The notes under the pieces are model-generated. The model had not been told where the DNA came from. It did not search any database and saw nothing but the letters and a program-made list of their open reading frames with translations. A program made the position numbers and the translations under genes. From assembly GCA_022844165.1 (NCBI GenBank), contig JALHMH010000018.1:1-64000 (forward strand): 64,000 nt of DNA. The letters run 5' to 3'. How positions within the stretch are numbered: position 1 is the stretch's first letter; each line of letters opens with the position of its first letter. Below, in pieces: positions 37,539 through 47,508 of this stretch. Source of the stretch: Lysobacterales bacterium. Lineage in GTDB: Bacteria > Pseudomonadota > Gammaproteobacteria > Xanthomonadales > SZUA-5.

Positions 37539-37848
37539 GGGTCGTCGTGTTTGCCGTTCGGTTGAGGTCTGATTCTCGCATTCACGCGCCGAGCGCTAAA
37601 CCCGCATTCCGCCTTTTCTCGCCCCACTCCGGCGCAAAAGAACCTCTCTAGCGGCGCAGCCGCCAATCGTTCAGTCTGGCGCGCAGCTCGCGCTGCGCAA
37701 GCTCGCCGGCGTCCAGTCTGGTGCGGCGGCGCGGTTGTCGGGTGGAGCTGTTGCCCTGAATCCGGCGCGCTGCTGGTGCGAAGCGGTAAAAACCCCACCC
37801 GCCCCAAGTCCCCGTTACGCTAAGAACCGCCCATACCGGAGACGCTTC
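37539..37848. other. Divergent intergenic region before the VIT/vWA gene
   Basis: About 310 bases between divergent genes. It contains GCGCAGC-TCGC-GCTGCGC at 37681-37698, a perfect 7-bp hairpin. No gene recognised; promoters for both flanking genes are probably here. Confidence 0.4.
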
Positions 37849-40800
37849 ATGCGCCTGCTCGTGCTGCTCTTCCTGCTACCTTTCCAAGCCTTCGCCCAGA
37901 CGCCAACGACGCCGCGCGAGTCGCCGCCGCAGATCTGGATTGACCCGAGCGCTGGGGACCTCAAACCCATCGTACTGGGCGATGTGACGATCGACATCCG
38001 AACTTCTGGTTTCATCGCCCGCACGTCCATAGAGCTGCGTTTCGACAATCCGAATTCGCGTGTGCTCGAAGGCGAGTTTGTGTTCCCGTTGAGCGCTGGT
38101 CAGACGGTGGCAGGTTACGCGCTGGAGGTGAACGGCGCGATGCGCGAGGGTGTCGTGGTGGAGAAGGAAACGGCGCGGGTGGCGTTCGAGGACATCACGC
38201 GCCAGCAGGTCGATCCGGGACTGGCGGAAATCACCCAGGGCAATGTGTTTCGCACGCGGCTCTATCCGATTCCGGCGCGAGGCAGCAAACGCGTGCGACT
38301 GTCGTTCGAGCAGGTGATGAGCAATGGCGATAAGGCTTGGCGGTATGAGCTGCCGCTGCATTTCACGCAGACGGTGGGACGCTTTACGGTGCGGGTGCGC
38401 GCGGCTTTGGCGAGCGCCGCGCCGAGTGGCGGGGAGTTTGCGTTCGAGCGCGCGGGCACCGAGTGGTTTACCGAACTGACGCGCGAGAATGTGACGCCGC
38501 AGCGGCGCTTGCAGTTCGACATTCCGAAGGGCGAGGGCAGCCAGATCGTCGAAGCCGTCGATCCGATCGAGCCGCAGTGGCGCAGCGTGGTCGCGCTGAT
38601 CGCGCCGCCGGCGGTCAAGGATGTGGTGATCCCCAAACGTCTGGCGTTGTTTGTCGATGCTTCCGCCAGCGCGCGCGATCAGGATTGGGCGCGCGTCAAC
38701 GCGGTGCTGCGGCGCTATTTCGAGCGCATCGGTTCGGCGGAGGTGCGACTGGTGGTGTTTCGCAATGAGGCCGATCCCCCGCAAACCTTTGCCGTGCGCG
38801 GCGGGCGAGCGCCGGAACTGCTGGCGGCGTTGGCAGCGCTGACGTTCGATGGCGGATCGAGCTATGGGTCGCTGACGTTGCCGGCGGGCAGCGATGCGGC
38901 GCTGATCATCGGCGACGGCCTGAGCAACTTCGGCACCGCAACGGCGACGCTGCCGGTACCCACCACCGCACTGCACGCCGCACAGCGCTTCGATACGGCG
39001 CACTTGCAGCGTCTTACGCGCGGCGCGGCGGTGGTCGATGCGCATGGCGATGTCGACGCTGCCAGTGCGGCGCTGCTGGGCGCCGTGTGGCGGATGAACT
39101 CGCGTGGCAATTGCGAGCAGCAGCATTTGGAAACGCGCCTCGGGCAGCTCATCTGGTACGGGCGCTGCAAGGGGCAGGGCACACTGGCGCTGACGTTGGC
39201 GAAGGGCCGCGAGCGTGCCGAGGTGCCGATCGCATTCGGCGTTGGGAACAGCGATCTCAACGAGACCGTGCATCGGCTCTGGGCGCAGTCGCAATTGGCG
39301 GAGTTGGGTCGCAGCAGCCCGACCGATCGCGCTGCGATGATCGCACTCGGCAAGCGCTATGGCGTGGTCACCGAGGGCACCTCGCTGCTGGTGCTCGATC
39401 GCGTTGAGGACTATGTGCGTTATCGCGTCGAGCCCAGGGAACCCGAACTGCGCGCGCAGTACTTGCAGCAACTGGCGGCGCTGCCGAAGACGCCGGCCGA
39501 TCCGGATCGCGCGCAGCGTATCGCGCAGTTGATTCAGCGCTGGCAGGCGTTCAAGGCCTATCACGCGGCGAGCTATCCGAATGTGGAGAGCGTGCTGGTG
39601 CCAATCGCGGAGCAGGAATCGGCGGCGTGGCCGAATACGCACATCAAGGATGTTGCAGCAGGCTTTCAACAGGCGCAGGCGTTGCTGACGGATGCGCGCA
39701 CGTTGGTGTCGCGGTTCGCGCGCGATGGCGCGGAGCCGGATTCGGCCGCAAAGTGGCGGCGGGAAGCGAGTGCGTTGATGATGGCCATTGAGGCGCTGCG
39801 CAAGCGGCGCGAGTCGATGCCGTTGGTGGCGCAGGCTGCAGATGAGCTGGCGCGCGAACGCGATGACTCGAATGTGGTGTCTTCCCGTGCTGTCGCGCAA
39901 AGTGCGCCACGCGAAGAGCTGGTGATGGCGGCCGGTTTCGCGGCCGATGCACCACGCGCGGCGGCGCCGCCGTCCCCGGCTGCTGCAGCCGTCGCCGAAT
40001 CGATGGAACCCGTTCTTGCCGAAAACAAAGCCGTCGGCGGCAGCGCGACTGAGCTCGAGCCTGTGCGCGCCACCATCGAGCTGACCGGCTGGACGCCCGA
40101 CTCGCCCGATGTTCTTGCGATCCGCGAGGCGCGCGATAGTTACGCTGCGTACTTATCGGCGCGGGAACGACTTGCAAGTTCGCCGGCGTTCTTCTTGGAT
40201 GTGGCGGATGTTCTGCGCGGCAAGAAGCAGGATCGACTAGCGCTGCGCGTGCTGTCGAATCTCGCCGAGATGGACGTGGACAACGCCGCGCTGGTGCGTG
40301 TTCTCGCATATCGCCTGAGCGAGTGGGAGCGCTTCGATCTGGCGGTGCCGCAATTCGAAAAAGCGCTGGCGTTGCGCGGCGAGGAACCGCAGAGTTATCG
40401 CGATCTGGCATTGGCGCTGTACCGCCAACAAGCACCCGAACATCACCGCGCAATCGATCTGTTGTGGCAGGTCGCTACTGGCGATTGGCATGGGCGATTT
40501 CCGGATATCGAGCTGATCGCGCTGCATGAGATGAATCAGGTGCTGGTAAGCGCGCCGGGCGCGACAGCGAGCGTCGCGCGATTGGGCATTGCGCCGGAGC
40601 TGATCGATCCGGTGGCCGTCGGATTGCGCGTGGTGTTGAGCTGGGACGCGGATAACACCGACATCGATCTGTGGGTGGTCGATCCGAGCGGCGAGAAGGC
40701 GTATTACAGTGACCCGGAAACGCCCACCGGTGGTCACGTCAGCCGCGATTTCACGCAAGGCTATGGGCCAGAGGTGTTCACCATCCGGCGCCCGTTGCCG

Positions 40801-40983
40801 GGCACATATGTTGTGCTCGCGAACTACTACGGCGATCGGCGGCAAAGCCTCACCGGGCCGGTGACGCTGCAGCTCGAATTCCAGACGCGATTCGGGACGG
40901 CGGCGAGCACACGAGCGGTGACCACGCGGCGCTTGAGCGAGGGCAAGGAGACCATCGAGATCGGGCGGTTTACGGTCGAATAG
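37849..40983 (+). CDS. Exported VIT-vWA-TPR protein with DUF2135 (YfaP-like) end
   Basis: A 1044-residue protein with a signal peptide (ending FQAFAQ). The first ~250 residues match the VIT domain (ELRFDNPNSRVLEGEFVFPL, ARVAFEDITRQQVDPGL). A vWA-like domain follows, with MIDAS DASAS at residue 270. The middle is helical, with a Pro/Ala-rich linker near residues 690-740 and TPR-like repeats near 770-900. The C-terminus (WDADNTDIDLWVVDPSGEKAYYS, GTYVVLANYYG) is DUF2135, as in YfaP. The role is unknown; VIT/vWA proteins often mediate surface adhesion or inter-protein assembly. GGAG precedes the ATG. Confidence 0.8.
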   Translation: MRLLVLLFLLPFQAFAQTPTTPRESPPQIWIDPSAGDLKPIVLGDVTIDIRTSGFIARTSIELRFDNPNSRVLEGEFVFPLSAGQTVAGYALEVNGAMREGVVVEKETARVAFEDITRQQVDPGLAEITQGNVFRTRLYPIPARGSKRVRLSFEQVMSNGDKAWRYELPLHFTQTVGRFTVRVRAALASAAPSGGEFAFERAGTEWFTELTRENVTPQRRLQFDIPKGEGSQIVEAVDPIEPQWRSVVALIAPPAVKDVVIPKRLALFVDASASARDQDWARVNAVLRRYFERIGSAEVRLVVFRNEADPPQTFAVRGGRAPELLAALAALTFDGGSSYGSLTLPAGSDAALIIGDGLSNFGTATATLPVPTTALHAAQRFDTAHLQRLTRGAAVVDAHGDVDAASAALLGAVWRMNSRGNCEQQHLETRLGQLIWYGRCKGQGTLALTLAKGRERAEVPIAFGVGNSDLNETVHRLWAQSQLAELGRSSPTDRAAMIALGKRYGVVTEGTSLLVLDRVEDYVRYRVEPREPELRAQYLQQLAALPKTPADPDRAQRIAQLIQRWQAFKAYHAASYPNVESVLVPIAEQESAAWPNTHIKDVAAGFQQAQALLTDARTLVSRFARDGAEPDSAAKWRREASALMMAIEALRKRRESMPLVAQAADELARERDDSNVVSSRAVAQSAPREELVMAAGFAADAPRAAAPPSPAAAAVAESMEPVLAENKAVGGSATELEPVRATIELTGWTPDSPDVLAIREARDSYAAYLSARERLASSPAFFLDVADVLRGKKQDRLALRVLSNLAEMDVDNAALVRVLAYRLSEWERFDLAVPQFEKALALRGEEPQSYRDLALALYRQQAPEHHRAIDLLWQVATGDWHGRFPDIELIALHEMNQVLVSAPGATASVARLGIAPELIDPVAVGLRVVLSWDADNTDIDLWVVDPSGEKAYYSDPETPTGGHVSRDFTQGYGPEVFTIRRPLPGTYVVLANYYGDRRQSLTGPVTLQLEFQTRFGTAASTRAVTTRRLSEGKETIEIGRFTVE

Positions 40984-41177
40984 GCGCTGCGCTACTCGGC
41001 GCCGGGCGAGAAAAGTAACGATTTGCCGGGATCAAGTCGTTCGGCGTTTCGATCTATGCTCCTCACACACTGTGCATCCGCACCGAATTTCGGTATCGCG
41101 TGGTGCCGGCGAACCGAGCGTCCTGCGTCCGATTTGTTCCGGACGTTCCGCGGTGTTTGAACTTCGAAGGGGGATTT

Positions 41178-44100
41178 ATGCGATCAGTAACGTTGGCTGC
41201 GGCGCTTGCCGCATTGTGTTCGTCCTGGGCAAGCGCGCAAACCGAAAGCGAGCCGTTGTCTTTCCTCACCGAGAAGCCGTGGTCATTGAGCCAGCACGGG
41301 CCAATACTGGGTGCCGAGGCGGCCAATCGGGCGCTGAGCTGCGCATTGGCAAAAAGCCCGATCGCGCGCATGGCGCTGCCCAAAGGGGGTCAAATCGCGC
41401 TCACCAAACCTGAGCCCGGCGCTGACCTCGCGATCCCGGACAATTACCGCAGCGCCAGCGGCAAGCACAAGTTGATGGTCAGCGGCGTTGGCTTTGGCGC
41501 GCTCAAGTCCATCGGTGCGGACAACATCCAAGACTATGGCAGCTTCCTGGTGGCTGATGTCGATGCGCGCGCCGTGAGTGCATTGAAAGCGCTGAGCAGC
41601 ACCGAGCCGACGTATGTCGATTACCAGAATCTGATTCAGATCGGGCAGCGCTTGTTCGATACCACCGACGCTGCGGTCAAAGCGCGGTCGCGCGACGCCA
41701 GCGAGTCCGGGCAACGGATCGTGCAGTTTTCGGGCCCGATCAAGGACGAGTGGTACGCAGCTCTGCAGGCCACCGGCGCTGCTATTGTCGGCTACCTGCC
41801 GAGCAATGCCTATGTCGTGGCAGGCGGCGCGAAGGAACTAGAGCGCGTGCAACGCTTCGCCCGCGAGGCCAGTTACGTGCAGTGGCAAGGGCCGGTGTTG
41901 ATCGAAGACAAACTCACAGTTGGAGCGGATCAGCACCTGAAGTCGTTGCGCCCCGGCGAACCTGCGCCAGGCGGCATCTACACAGTACAGGTGTTGCGCG
42001 ACACGCCCATGAGTGTACAAACGCGCGCACTCATCACCACCAGCGCTACCGGCCGGATCATCAACGAATACGACATTCTCGAATACACCAATATCTTGCT
42101 GCCGCTCAGCGTCGCGAGCTTACGTGAGATCGCGGCGCGACCGGATGTCGTAGTGGTCGAGTCTTATGTGTCCCCTACCAAGCTTGACGAACGCCAGAAC
42201 ATGATCGTCGCCGGCAATATCACTGGTAACGGCCCGACGCCAGGCGACTACTTCAGTTTGCTCTCTACCTGGGGCTTCAACCAGGCGCAGTTCACCACGT
42301 CCAACTTCGGCGTCGATGTCTCGGACAGCGGCATCGACAACGCCACCACCACACCGAACCACTTTGGGCTGCGACTCGCCGGCGCGATCGGCGGCACCAG
42401 CCGCGTTGTCTACAATCGCCTCGAAGGCACGGCGAACGTGGGTTCGACGCTGCAAGGATGCGATGGCCACGGCAATCTCAACGCGCACATCATCGGCGGC
42501 CACACCGGATCGCGAACCGCGGCACCGCATGCCGACGCACAAGGTTTCCGCTATGGATTGGGCGTCAACCCGTTCATCAATCGGATCGGCAGCAGCGTGA
42601 TTTTCGATCCCAGTACCTTCACGAACCCCAATCTGCCGAATCTGCAATCGCGCGCTTACAACGATCAGATGCGGCTGAGCAGCAACAGTTGGGGTTCCGC
42701 CGCTAACGGCGCCTACACCACAACATCGCAAACCTTCGACGCGCTCACGCGCGACGCCCAACCCACCGGAAGCACCTTCGCCAACGCCGGAAACCAACAA
42801 ATGGTGGTGCTGTTTGCGGCCGGCAACAGCGGACCCGGCGTTGATACGATGGGCGCCCCGGGAACGGCCAAAAACGTGATCACGGTGGGCGCGTCCGAGA
42901 ACGTCCATCCCTTTGGCGCCGCGGACCAATGCGGCACCACGGACAGCGGCGCCGATAACCTCAACGACATTATCGCTTTCAGCTCGCGCGGCCCGACCGA
43001 CGACGGTCGTGTCAAGCCGGACATCGTCGCGCCCGGTACGCATGTCTCCGGCGGCGTCTTTCAAGCGACGCACTCCGATGCCGGCAACGGCGCGGCAGCC
43101 GCCTGTTTCGACGCGAGCGGGGTTTGTGCCGGCCCTGGCGCCAGCGATTTCTGGCCGCTGGGCCAGCAGTTCTACACGGCCTCCTCGGGCACCAGCCACT
43201 CCACACCCGCCGTCGCTGGCGGCGCGTCGCTGGTGTACCAGCAGTTCCTCAACAACCCGACGTACCTGTCCGATCGTCTGCCGGCCGGCGCCCAACCGCC
43301 GAGCCCGGCAATGGTCAAGGCCTATTTGACCAATACCACGCGCTACATGACCGGGGTGAGCGCGAACGACAACTTGTACTCGAATAACCAAGGCATGGGC
43401 CTGATGGATCTCGGCCGGGCATTCGACACCACGCCGCGCATCATTCGCGACCAGGTGGCAGCGCAAGCGTTTGCCAACACGGGCGAATTGCGAGTGTTCA
43501 CCGGCAGTGTCAGCGACGCATCGCGGCCGTTCCGCGTGTCGTTGGCGTGGACCGACGCACCGGGTGCGACCACTGGAAACAGCTTCAGCAACAATTTGGA
43601 TCTGACGGTTACGATCGCTGGCCAAACCTATCGAGGCAACGTTTTTTCGGGCGCACTGTCGGTGCCTGGCGGTTCGGCTGATATCGCTAACAACCTCGAA
43701 AGCGTCTTCCTGCCGGCCGGCTTTCCGGTTGGTACGCCATTTTTGGTCACCGTCAGGGCCACCAACATCACCGCGAATGGCATTCCGAACGACGGCGCCG
43801 CCGACCCGACGGACCAGGACTTTGCGCTGGTCGTCTACAACGGCGCGACCGCGTCGTTGCCGGTGATCCAGGGAACGGCCACGATCGTCGGCGGAACCTG
43901 TCCTGCCAACGGCACGGCGCCCGATCCGGGCGAGACCCTTGAAGTCAGCATTGCGCTGCAAAACATTGGTACGGCCAACACCGGCAACCTGAACGTGCAA
44001 CTGCTGAACCAGAGCGGCGTCACGCTGGCCTCGGGCACGCCCGTCAACTACGGCACGCTCGTCGCCGGTGGTGCTTCTGTTGCTCGTGCGCACGGTCTGC

Positions 44101-45851
44101 GCGTGGATCCAGCCCTGGTCTGCGGCAACAGCTTCACGCCGATCGTGCGCATGAACGATGGTGGCGCCGTCGTGAATCAGGATCAGAGCTTGAACACCCA
44201 GATCACAGGCGTAGCCAACATTCCGTTGGCTGAGAACTTCGACGGGGTGGTTGCCCCGGCCTTGCCGGCTGGCTGGACCGCGTCGCTGCCGCTCGGCAGC
44301 GGCCCGACCTGGACGACGACAACTACGCTGCCCAGCGACAGCGGAACTAATAAGATCTTTACGCCAAATCCCGCCACGCCCTCCGACAGTCGGATCAACT
44401 CGCCATCGGTCGCCATTCCGGCCGGGCCGACTGCATCGGTGCTCGTGTTCCGCCACCGCTTCTTGACTGAGAATCGATTCGATGGTGGCGTGTTAGAGAT
44501 CTCCATCGGCGGTGGCGCTTTCGCTGACATCATCACGTCGGGCGGTACCTTCGTTGCCGGCGGCTACACCAATACGCTGAGAACGGACCTCGGAACGACC
44601 AATCCGCTCGCAGGGCGTTCGGCCTGGACGGGCACACAGACCGCCTTCGGCACGGTGCAGGTCACGCTGCCCCTCAGCGCCAACGGCCAGAACATCGTGC
44701 TGCGCTGGCGCTTTGGAACGGATAACCTGGTCAATGCGACGGGCTGGTTCGTCGATTCCATTCAGATATCGTCCGGGCGCACATGCGTCTTGGGATGCCA
44801 GGGCACAACGATGTCGATCAATGATGTGAGCGTCAGCGAAGGCAACAGCAGCACTACGTCGATGACCTACACGGTGACGCGCAGCAATCCGCTGCTCACG
44901 CAGTCGGTCAGCGCGCAGACGATCGCTGGCGGCACCGCTACAGCGCCAATCGACTTCACAGCCGTGGGTCCGACGACGCTGACCTTCAGCGGCGCCCAGA
45001 CCACCCAGAATTTCACAGTGTCCGTGAACGGCGATAACGACGTGGAGACTGACGAAACGGTGTTCGCACAGCTGAGTGCGATCACCGGCGGCGTGGCGCT
45101 GACGGATCCTGATGGCATCGGCACCATCCTGAATGACGACAATGCCATTGCAACGACGACCACCATCACCAGCGATGCGCCCGATCCTTCCACCGCCGGT
45201 CAGCCGTATGCGGTGAATGTGACCGTGTCGAGCGGCAGTGTGTCGCCCACGGGCAGCGTGACGGTGAGCGATGGCACCATCAGTTGCGGCCCCGTGGCAC
45301 TGCTTCCCGGTACCGCGCCCAACAGCACCGCCTCGTGCAACTTGAGTAGCACCACCGTTGGCGCGCTCACACTGACAGCAACCTATGCGCCGTCGGGTTC
45401 GTTCAGTGGCAGCACCGATACCGAACCGCATACGGTCAATCCCGCGGCGAGCGGTGGCGATGTCAGCGTGACCTTGACCGACGCGCCCGATCCGGTGTCC
45501 GCGGGCGGCCAGCTCACCTATGTTGCAACGCTGACCAGTAACGGTCCGGGTAATGCCGATAACGCCAGCATCTCGCTGCCGTTGCCGGGCACAACCGTAC
45601 TGGTGTCGGCCAACGCTGGCGCCGGCGGCAGTTGTAGCGGCAACCCGGTGGTTTGTACCTGGCCAGGCGCAACCGCACCCAGCACCACGCGCATCGCGAC
45701 GATTGTCGTCACCGTGCCGGCCTCGGCCAGCGGTACCCTGAGCGCCACCGTCACTGCAGGCGCCAGCAACGATGGCAACGTGGGCAATAACACCGCTGGC
45801 ACCACCACCTTGATCTCGCGCCGACGCATTATTCCGCCGCCGGGACCGTAA
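41178..45851 (+). CDS. Exported subtilisin-like (S8) serine protease with Calx-beta, Ig-like and DUF11 domains
   Basis: A 1557-residue protein with a signal peptide (ending SWASAQ) and a long propeptide. The catalytic triad is Asp383 (DSGID), His437 (NAHIIGGHTG) and Ser673 (SGTSHSTP). Beyond the protease come a P-like beta-domain (VSLAWTDAPGATTG), an NIGTANTGNL segment, a Calx-beta domain (INDVSVSEGNSST, TDETVFAQL, IGTILNDD), a bacterial Ig-like domain and a DUF11 repeat (PDPVSAGGQLTYVATLT). The C-terminus is RRRIIPPPGP and lacks the FANGFE tag. Probably a secreted or surface protease. Confidence 0.85.
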   Translation: MRSVTLAAALAALCSSWASAQTESEPLSFLTEKPWSLSQHGPILGAEAANRALSCALAKSPIARMALPKGGQIALTKPEPGADLAIPDNYRSASGKHKLMVSGVGFGALKSIGADNIQDYGSFLVADVDARAVSALKALSSTEPTYVDYQNLIQIGQRLFDTTDAAVKARSRDASESGQRIVQFSGPIKDEWYAALQATGAAIVGYLPSNAYVVAGGAKELERVQRFAREASYVQWQGPVLIEDKLTVGADQHLKSLRPGEPAPGGIYTVQVLRDTPMSVQTRALITTSATGRIINEYDILEYTNILLPLSVASLREIAARPDVVVVESYVSPTKLDERQNMIVAGNITGNGPTPGDYFSLLSTWGFNQAQFTTSNFGVDVSDSGIDNATTTPNHFGLRLAGAIGGTSRVVYNRLEGTANVGSTLQGCDGHGNLNAHIIGGHTGSRTAAPHADAQGFRYGLGVNPFINRIGSSVIFDPSTFTNPNLPNLQSRAYNDQMRLSSNSWGSAANGAYTTTSQTFDALTRDAQPTGSTFANAGNQQMVVLFAAGNSGPGVDTMGAPGTAKNVITVGASENVHPFGAADQCGTTDSGADNLNDIIAFSSRGPTDDGRVKPDIVAPGTHVSGGVFQATHSDAGNGAAAACFDASGVCAGPGASDFWPLGQQFYTASSGTSHSTPAVAGGASLVYQQFLNNPTYLSDRLPAGAQPPSPAMVKAYLTNTTRYMTGVSANDNLYSNNQGMGLMDLGRAFDTTPRIIRDQVAAQAFANTGELRVFTGSVSDASRPFRVSLAWTDAPGATTGNSFSNNLDLTVTIAGQTYRGNVFSGALSVPGGSADIANNLESVFLPAGFPVGTPFLVTVRATNITANGIPNDGAADPTDQDFALVVYNGATASLPVIQGTATIVGGTCPANGTAPDPGETLEVSIALQNIGTANTGNLNVQLLNQSGVTLASGTPVNYGTLVAGGASVARAHGLRVDPALVCGNSFTPIVRMNDGGAVVNQDQSLNTQITGVANIPLAENFDGVVAPALPAGWTASLPLGSGPTWTTTTTLPSDSGTNKIFTPNPATPSDSRINSPSVAIPAGPTASVLVFRHRFLTENRFDGGVLEISIGGGAFADIITSGGTFVAGGYTNTLRTDLGTTNPLAGRSAWTGTQTAFGTVQVTLPLSANGQNIVLRWRFGTDNLVNATGWFVDSIQISSGRTCVLGCQGTTMSINDVSVSEGNSSTTSMTYTVTRSNPLLTQSVSAQTIAGGTATAPIDFTAVGPTTLTFSGAQTTQNFTVSVNGDNDVETDETVFAQLSAITGGVALTDPDGIGTILNDDNAIATTTTITSDAPDPSTAGQPYAVNVTVSSGSVSPTGSVTVSDGTISCGPVALLPGTAPNSTASCNLSSTTVGALTLTATYAPSGSFSGSTDTEPHTVNPAASGGDVSVTLTDAPDPVSAGGQLTYVATLTSNGPGNADNASISLPLPGTTVLVSANAGAGGSCSGNPVVCTWPGATAPSTTRIATIVVTVPASASGTLSATVTAGASNDGNVGNNTAGTTTLISRRRIIPPPGP

Positions 45852-45860
45852 CACGCCTGA

Positions 45861-45897
45861 CGCCTGGATCGCCCGGCACAGCCTGGCGATCCAGGCG
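45861..45897. terminator. 13-bp hairpin after the subtilisin gene
   Basis: CGCCTGGATCGCC and GGCGATCCAGGCG form a perfect 13-bp stem with an 11-nt loop, 9 bases after the stop. No T-run follows, but the stem is long enough to act as a terminator or transcript-stabilising structure. Confidence 0.55.
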
Positions 45898-46201
45898 CCA
45901 AAGCCGCTGAATTGGGGACAACACCGACTGCGCGGGCGAACGCTGCAGCGGGCATTGGAGCGTTTGCAGGAGAACGCTTCGCGGATGCCAGCTGTGCCTG
46001 GACACCAGACATCGAGAACGGTGGTGACGAGCAAGGCAGCATTCGTGCCGGCCCGGTTCATACATCGAAGAGCGAATGTCGATTGCAGACGACAGGATAC
46101 GGACGCCGCCGAAAAATCGTGTCGTTCGCGATGCATTGACCGCCGCAACGCTATGCTGTGCTCAGCGTCAGTGCCCAAAACCAAACCAGAGCCAGGTAAC
46201 G
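45898..46201. other. Intergenic region upstream of sufT
   Basis: About 300 bases with no credible gene. The frames that open here carry non-protein-like composition. It probably contains the promoter of sufT-GNAT; I cannot place a confident -35/-10 pair. Confidence 0.35.
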
Positions 46202-46753
46202 ATGTATAGCCGTACCAGTGAACCGGTCAAGTTCGAGCGCGACTGCGCTGCCGTGATGGTGCCGAGCGGCGAGACCGTCAGTTTGCCTGCTGGTAGCGTT
46301 GGCTACATCACGCAAGCGCTTGGCGGCAGCTTTACGGTGTATGTGGAGGGTAACCTGTTCCGCATCGCCGGCAGCGACGCCGACGCAATCGGCAAACCGC
46401 CCGTTGCTGCGCCGACACTGCCCGATGGCGCGACCAATGCCGATGTCGAGTCCCTGATCTGGGAGCAGCTGCGCACGTGTTTCGATCCGGAGATTCCCGT
46501 CGACATCGTTGAGCTCGGTTTGGTCTACGAATGCAACGTGTTTGCCGAGGACGACGGCCAGCGCCGTGTCGAGATCAAGATGACGCTCACAGCGCCGGGC
46601 TGCGGCATGGGCGAAACGCTGATCAGCGATGTGCGCAACAAGATCGAAATGATCCCAACAGTCGCACAAGCTGACGTCGATCTGGTGTTCGATCCGCCTT
46701 GGAATCAAAGCATGATGAGCGAGGCCGCGAAACTCGAGACTGGGATGATCTAG
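46202..46753 (+). CDS. sufT: SufT-like Fe-S cluster assembly protein (MIP18/DUF59 family)
   Basis: A 183-residue protein with an N-terminal region typical of SufT (VPSGETVSLPAGSVGYITQALGG, FTVYVEGNLFRIAG). The C-terminal MIP18/DUF59 domain has TCFDPEIPVDIVELGLVYE, LTAPGCGMGE (conserved Cys) and VDLVFDPPWN. SufT-type proteins help mature Fe-S proteins. The ATG at 46202 is preferred because the conserved block starts after it. A GNAT gene follows with a two-base gap, so they are an operon. No other suf genes are nearby. Confidence 0.9.
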   Translation: MYSRTSEPVKFERDCAAVMVPSGETVSLPAGSVGYITQALGGSFTVYVEGNLFRIAGSDADAIGKPPVAAPTLPDGATNADVESLIWEQLRTCFDPEIPVDIVELGLVYECNVFAEDDGQRRVEIKMTLTAPGCGMGETLISDVRNKIEMIPTVAQADVDLVFDPPWNQSMMSEAAKLETGMI

Positions 46754-46755
46754 CC

Positions 46756-47178
46756 GTGGCGCTCAGCATCAGGCGGTTAACGGAACAAGAGTATGCGTCG
46801 ATTCCCGACTTGTTCTTGCTGCTGGAGCCGCACCAGGACCCGGCACAGATCGCCGAGCGCTGTGCCGAGATGCGCCAGGCAGGCTGGTTCTGCATCGGCG
46901 CCTTTCAGGGCGGTACGCTGCAAGCGATGGCTGGCATTTCGTTGCGCACACACTTGTTCAGTGGCCGCGTGGCTTTCGTCGAAAACGTTGTGGTGTTGGA
47001 CGAATATCGGGGACGTGGGCATGGCCGATTGCTGATGGCATGGATCGAAGAATTTGCCCGCGGCCGCGGTTGCCGCATGGTGACGCTTGATGCGTATCAG
47101 AAGAACTTACCCGCCCGTGCGTTTTACGAACGCCTCGGTTACGACGCGCGCGGCGTGCATTTTGTGATCGAACTCTAA
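46756..47178 (+). CDS. GNAT-family N-acetyltransferase
   Basis: A 140-residue acetyltransferase. The acetyl-CoA pyrophosphate-binding loop is DEYRGRGHGRLLM and the core strand is FVENVVVLDEY. Further on, ARAFYERLGYDARGVHF is a common C-terminal GNAT pattern. I chose the GTG at 46756 because it begins two bases after the sufT stop and the next residues (ALSIRRLTEQEY) look like a GNAT start. Substrate unknown. Confidence 0.8.
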   Translation: MALSIRRLTEQEYASIPDLFLLLEPHQDPAQIAERCAEMRQAGWFCIGAFQGGTLQAMAGISLRTHLFSGRVAFVENVVVLDEYRGRGHGRLLMAWIEEFARGRGCRMVTLDAYQKNLPARAFYERLGYDARGVHFVIEL

Positions 47179-47337
47179 CGAGGCTTCGCCTCAGACCGCC
47201 GAGCATTGCTGGCTTCGCCAGACACCGAACTTGCCACAACCCGCGCTTCGCGCGCCCCTTAACTTAAGGGGCTGCAAAAGCCAAAGCCGCTCCTAAGAAA
47301 ATTTGACTCAAATGACAAGATCCAGCTTCATCAAGGA
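47173..47337. repeat. Tandem 165-bp repeat, unit A
   Basis: Starts at the GNAT stop codon. It contains a series of short hairpins with TTC loops (GAGGCTTCGCCTC, TGGCTTCGCCA, GCGCTTCGCGC) and CCCCTTAACTTAAGGGG, then a leader-like block with ATGACAAGATCCAGC. Unit B repeats it with few changes. A shorter related copy lies at 14.4 kb. Confidence 0.75.
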
Positions 47338-47501
47338 CTCTAGCGAGGCTTCGCCGCAGACCAACGAGCATTGTTGGCTTCGCCAGACACCGAACTTGCC
47401 ACAACCCGCGCTTCGCGCGCCCCTTAATTTAAGGGGCTGCAAAAGCCAAAGCCGCTCCTAAAAAATTCGACTCAAATGACAAGATCCAGCTTCATCAAGG
47501 A
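47338..47501. repeat. Tandem 165-bp repeat, unit B
   Basis: About 90% or more identical to unit A by eye, offset by 164-165 bases. It ends directly upstream of the membrane-protein ATG at 47509, so its AAGGACT-type sequence may serve as the leader of that gene. The duplication has therefore duplicated the leader region too. Confidence 0.75.
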
Positions 47502-47508
47502 CTCTAGG

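Noticed and set aside
37876..39900. 674-codon minus-strand ORF antisense to the VIT/vWA gene
   Set aside because: Very Arg/His/Gln-rich, no domains, and fully inside a gene with clear domains on the plus strand.
42120..44456. 778-codon minus-strand ORF antisense to the subtilisin gene
   Set aside because: Composition (Arg/Val/His-rich) and lack of motifs mark it as a shadow; the plus strand has a full catalytic triad and named domains.
47173..47506. CRISPR array
   Set aside because: Only two 165-bp units without short spaced repeats or variable spacers, and no cas genes nearby.
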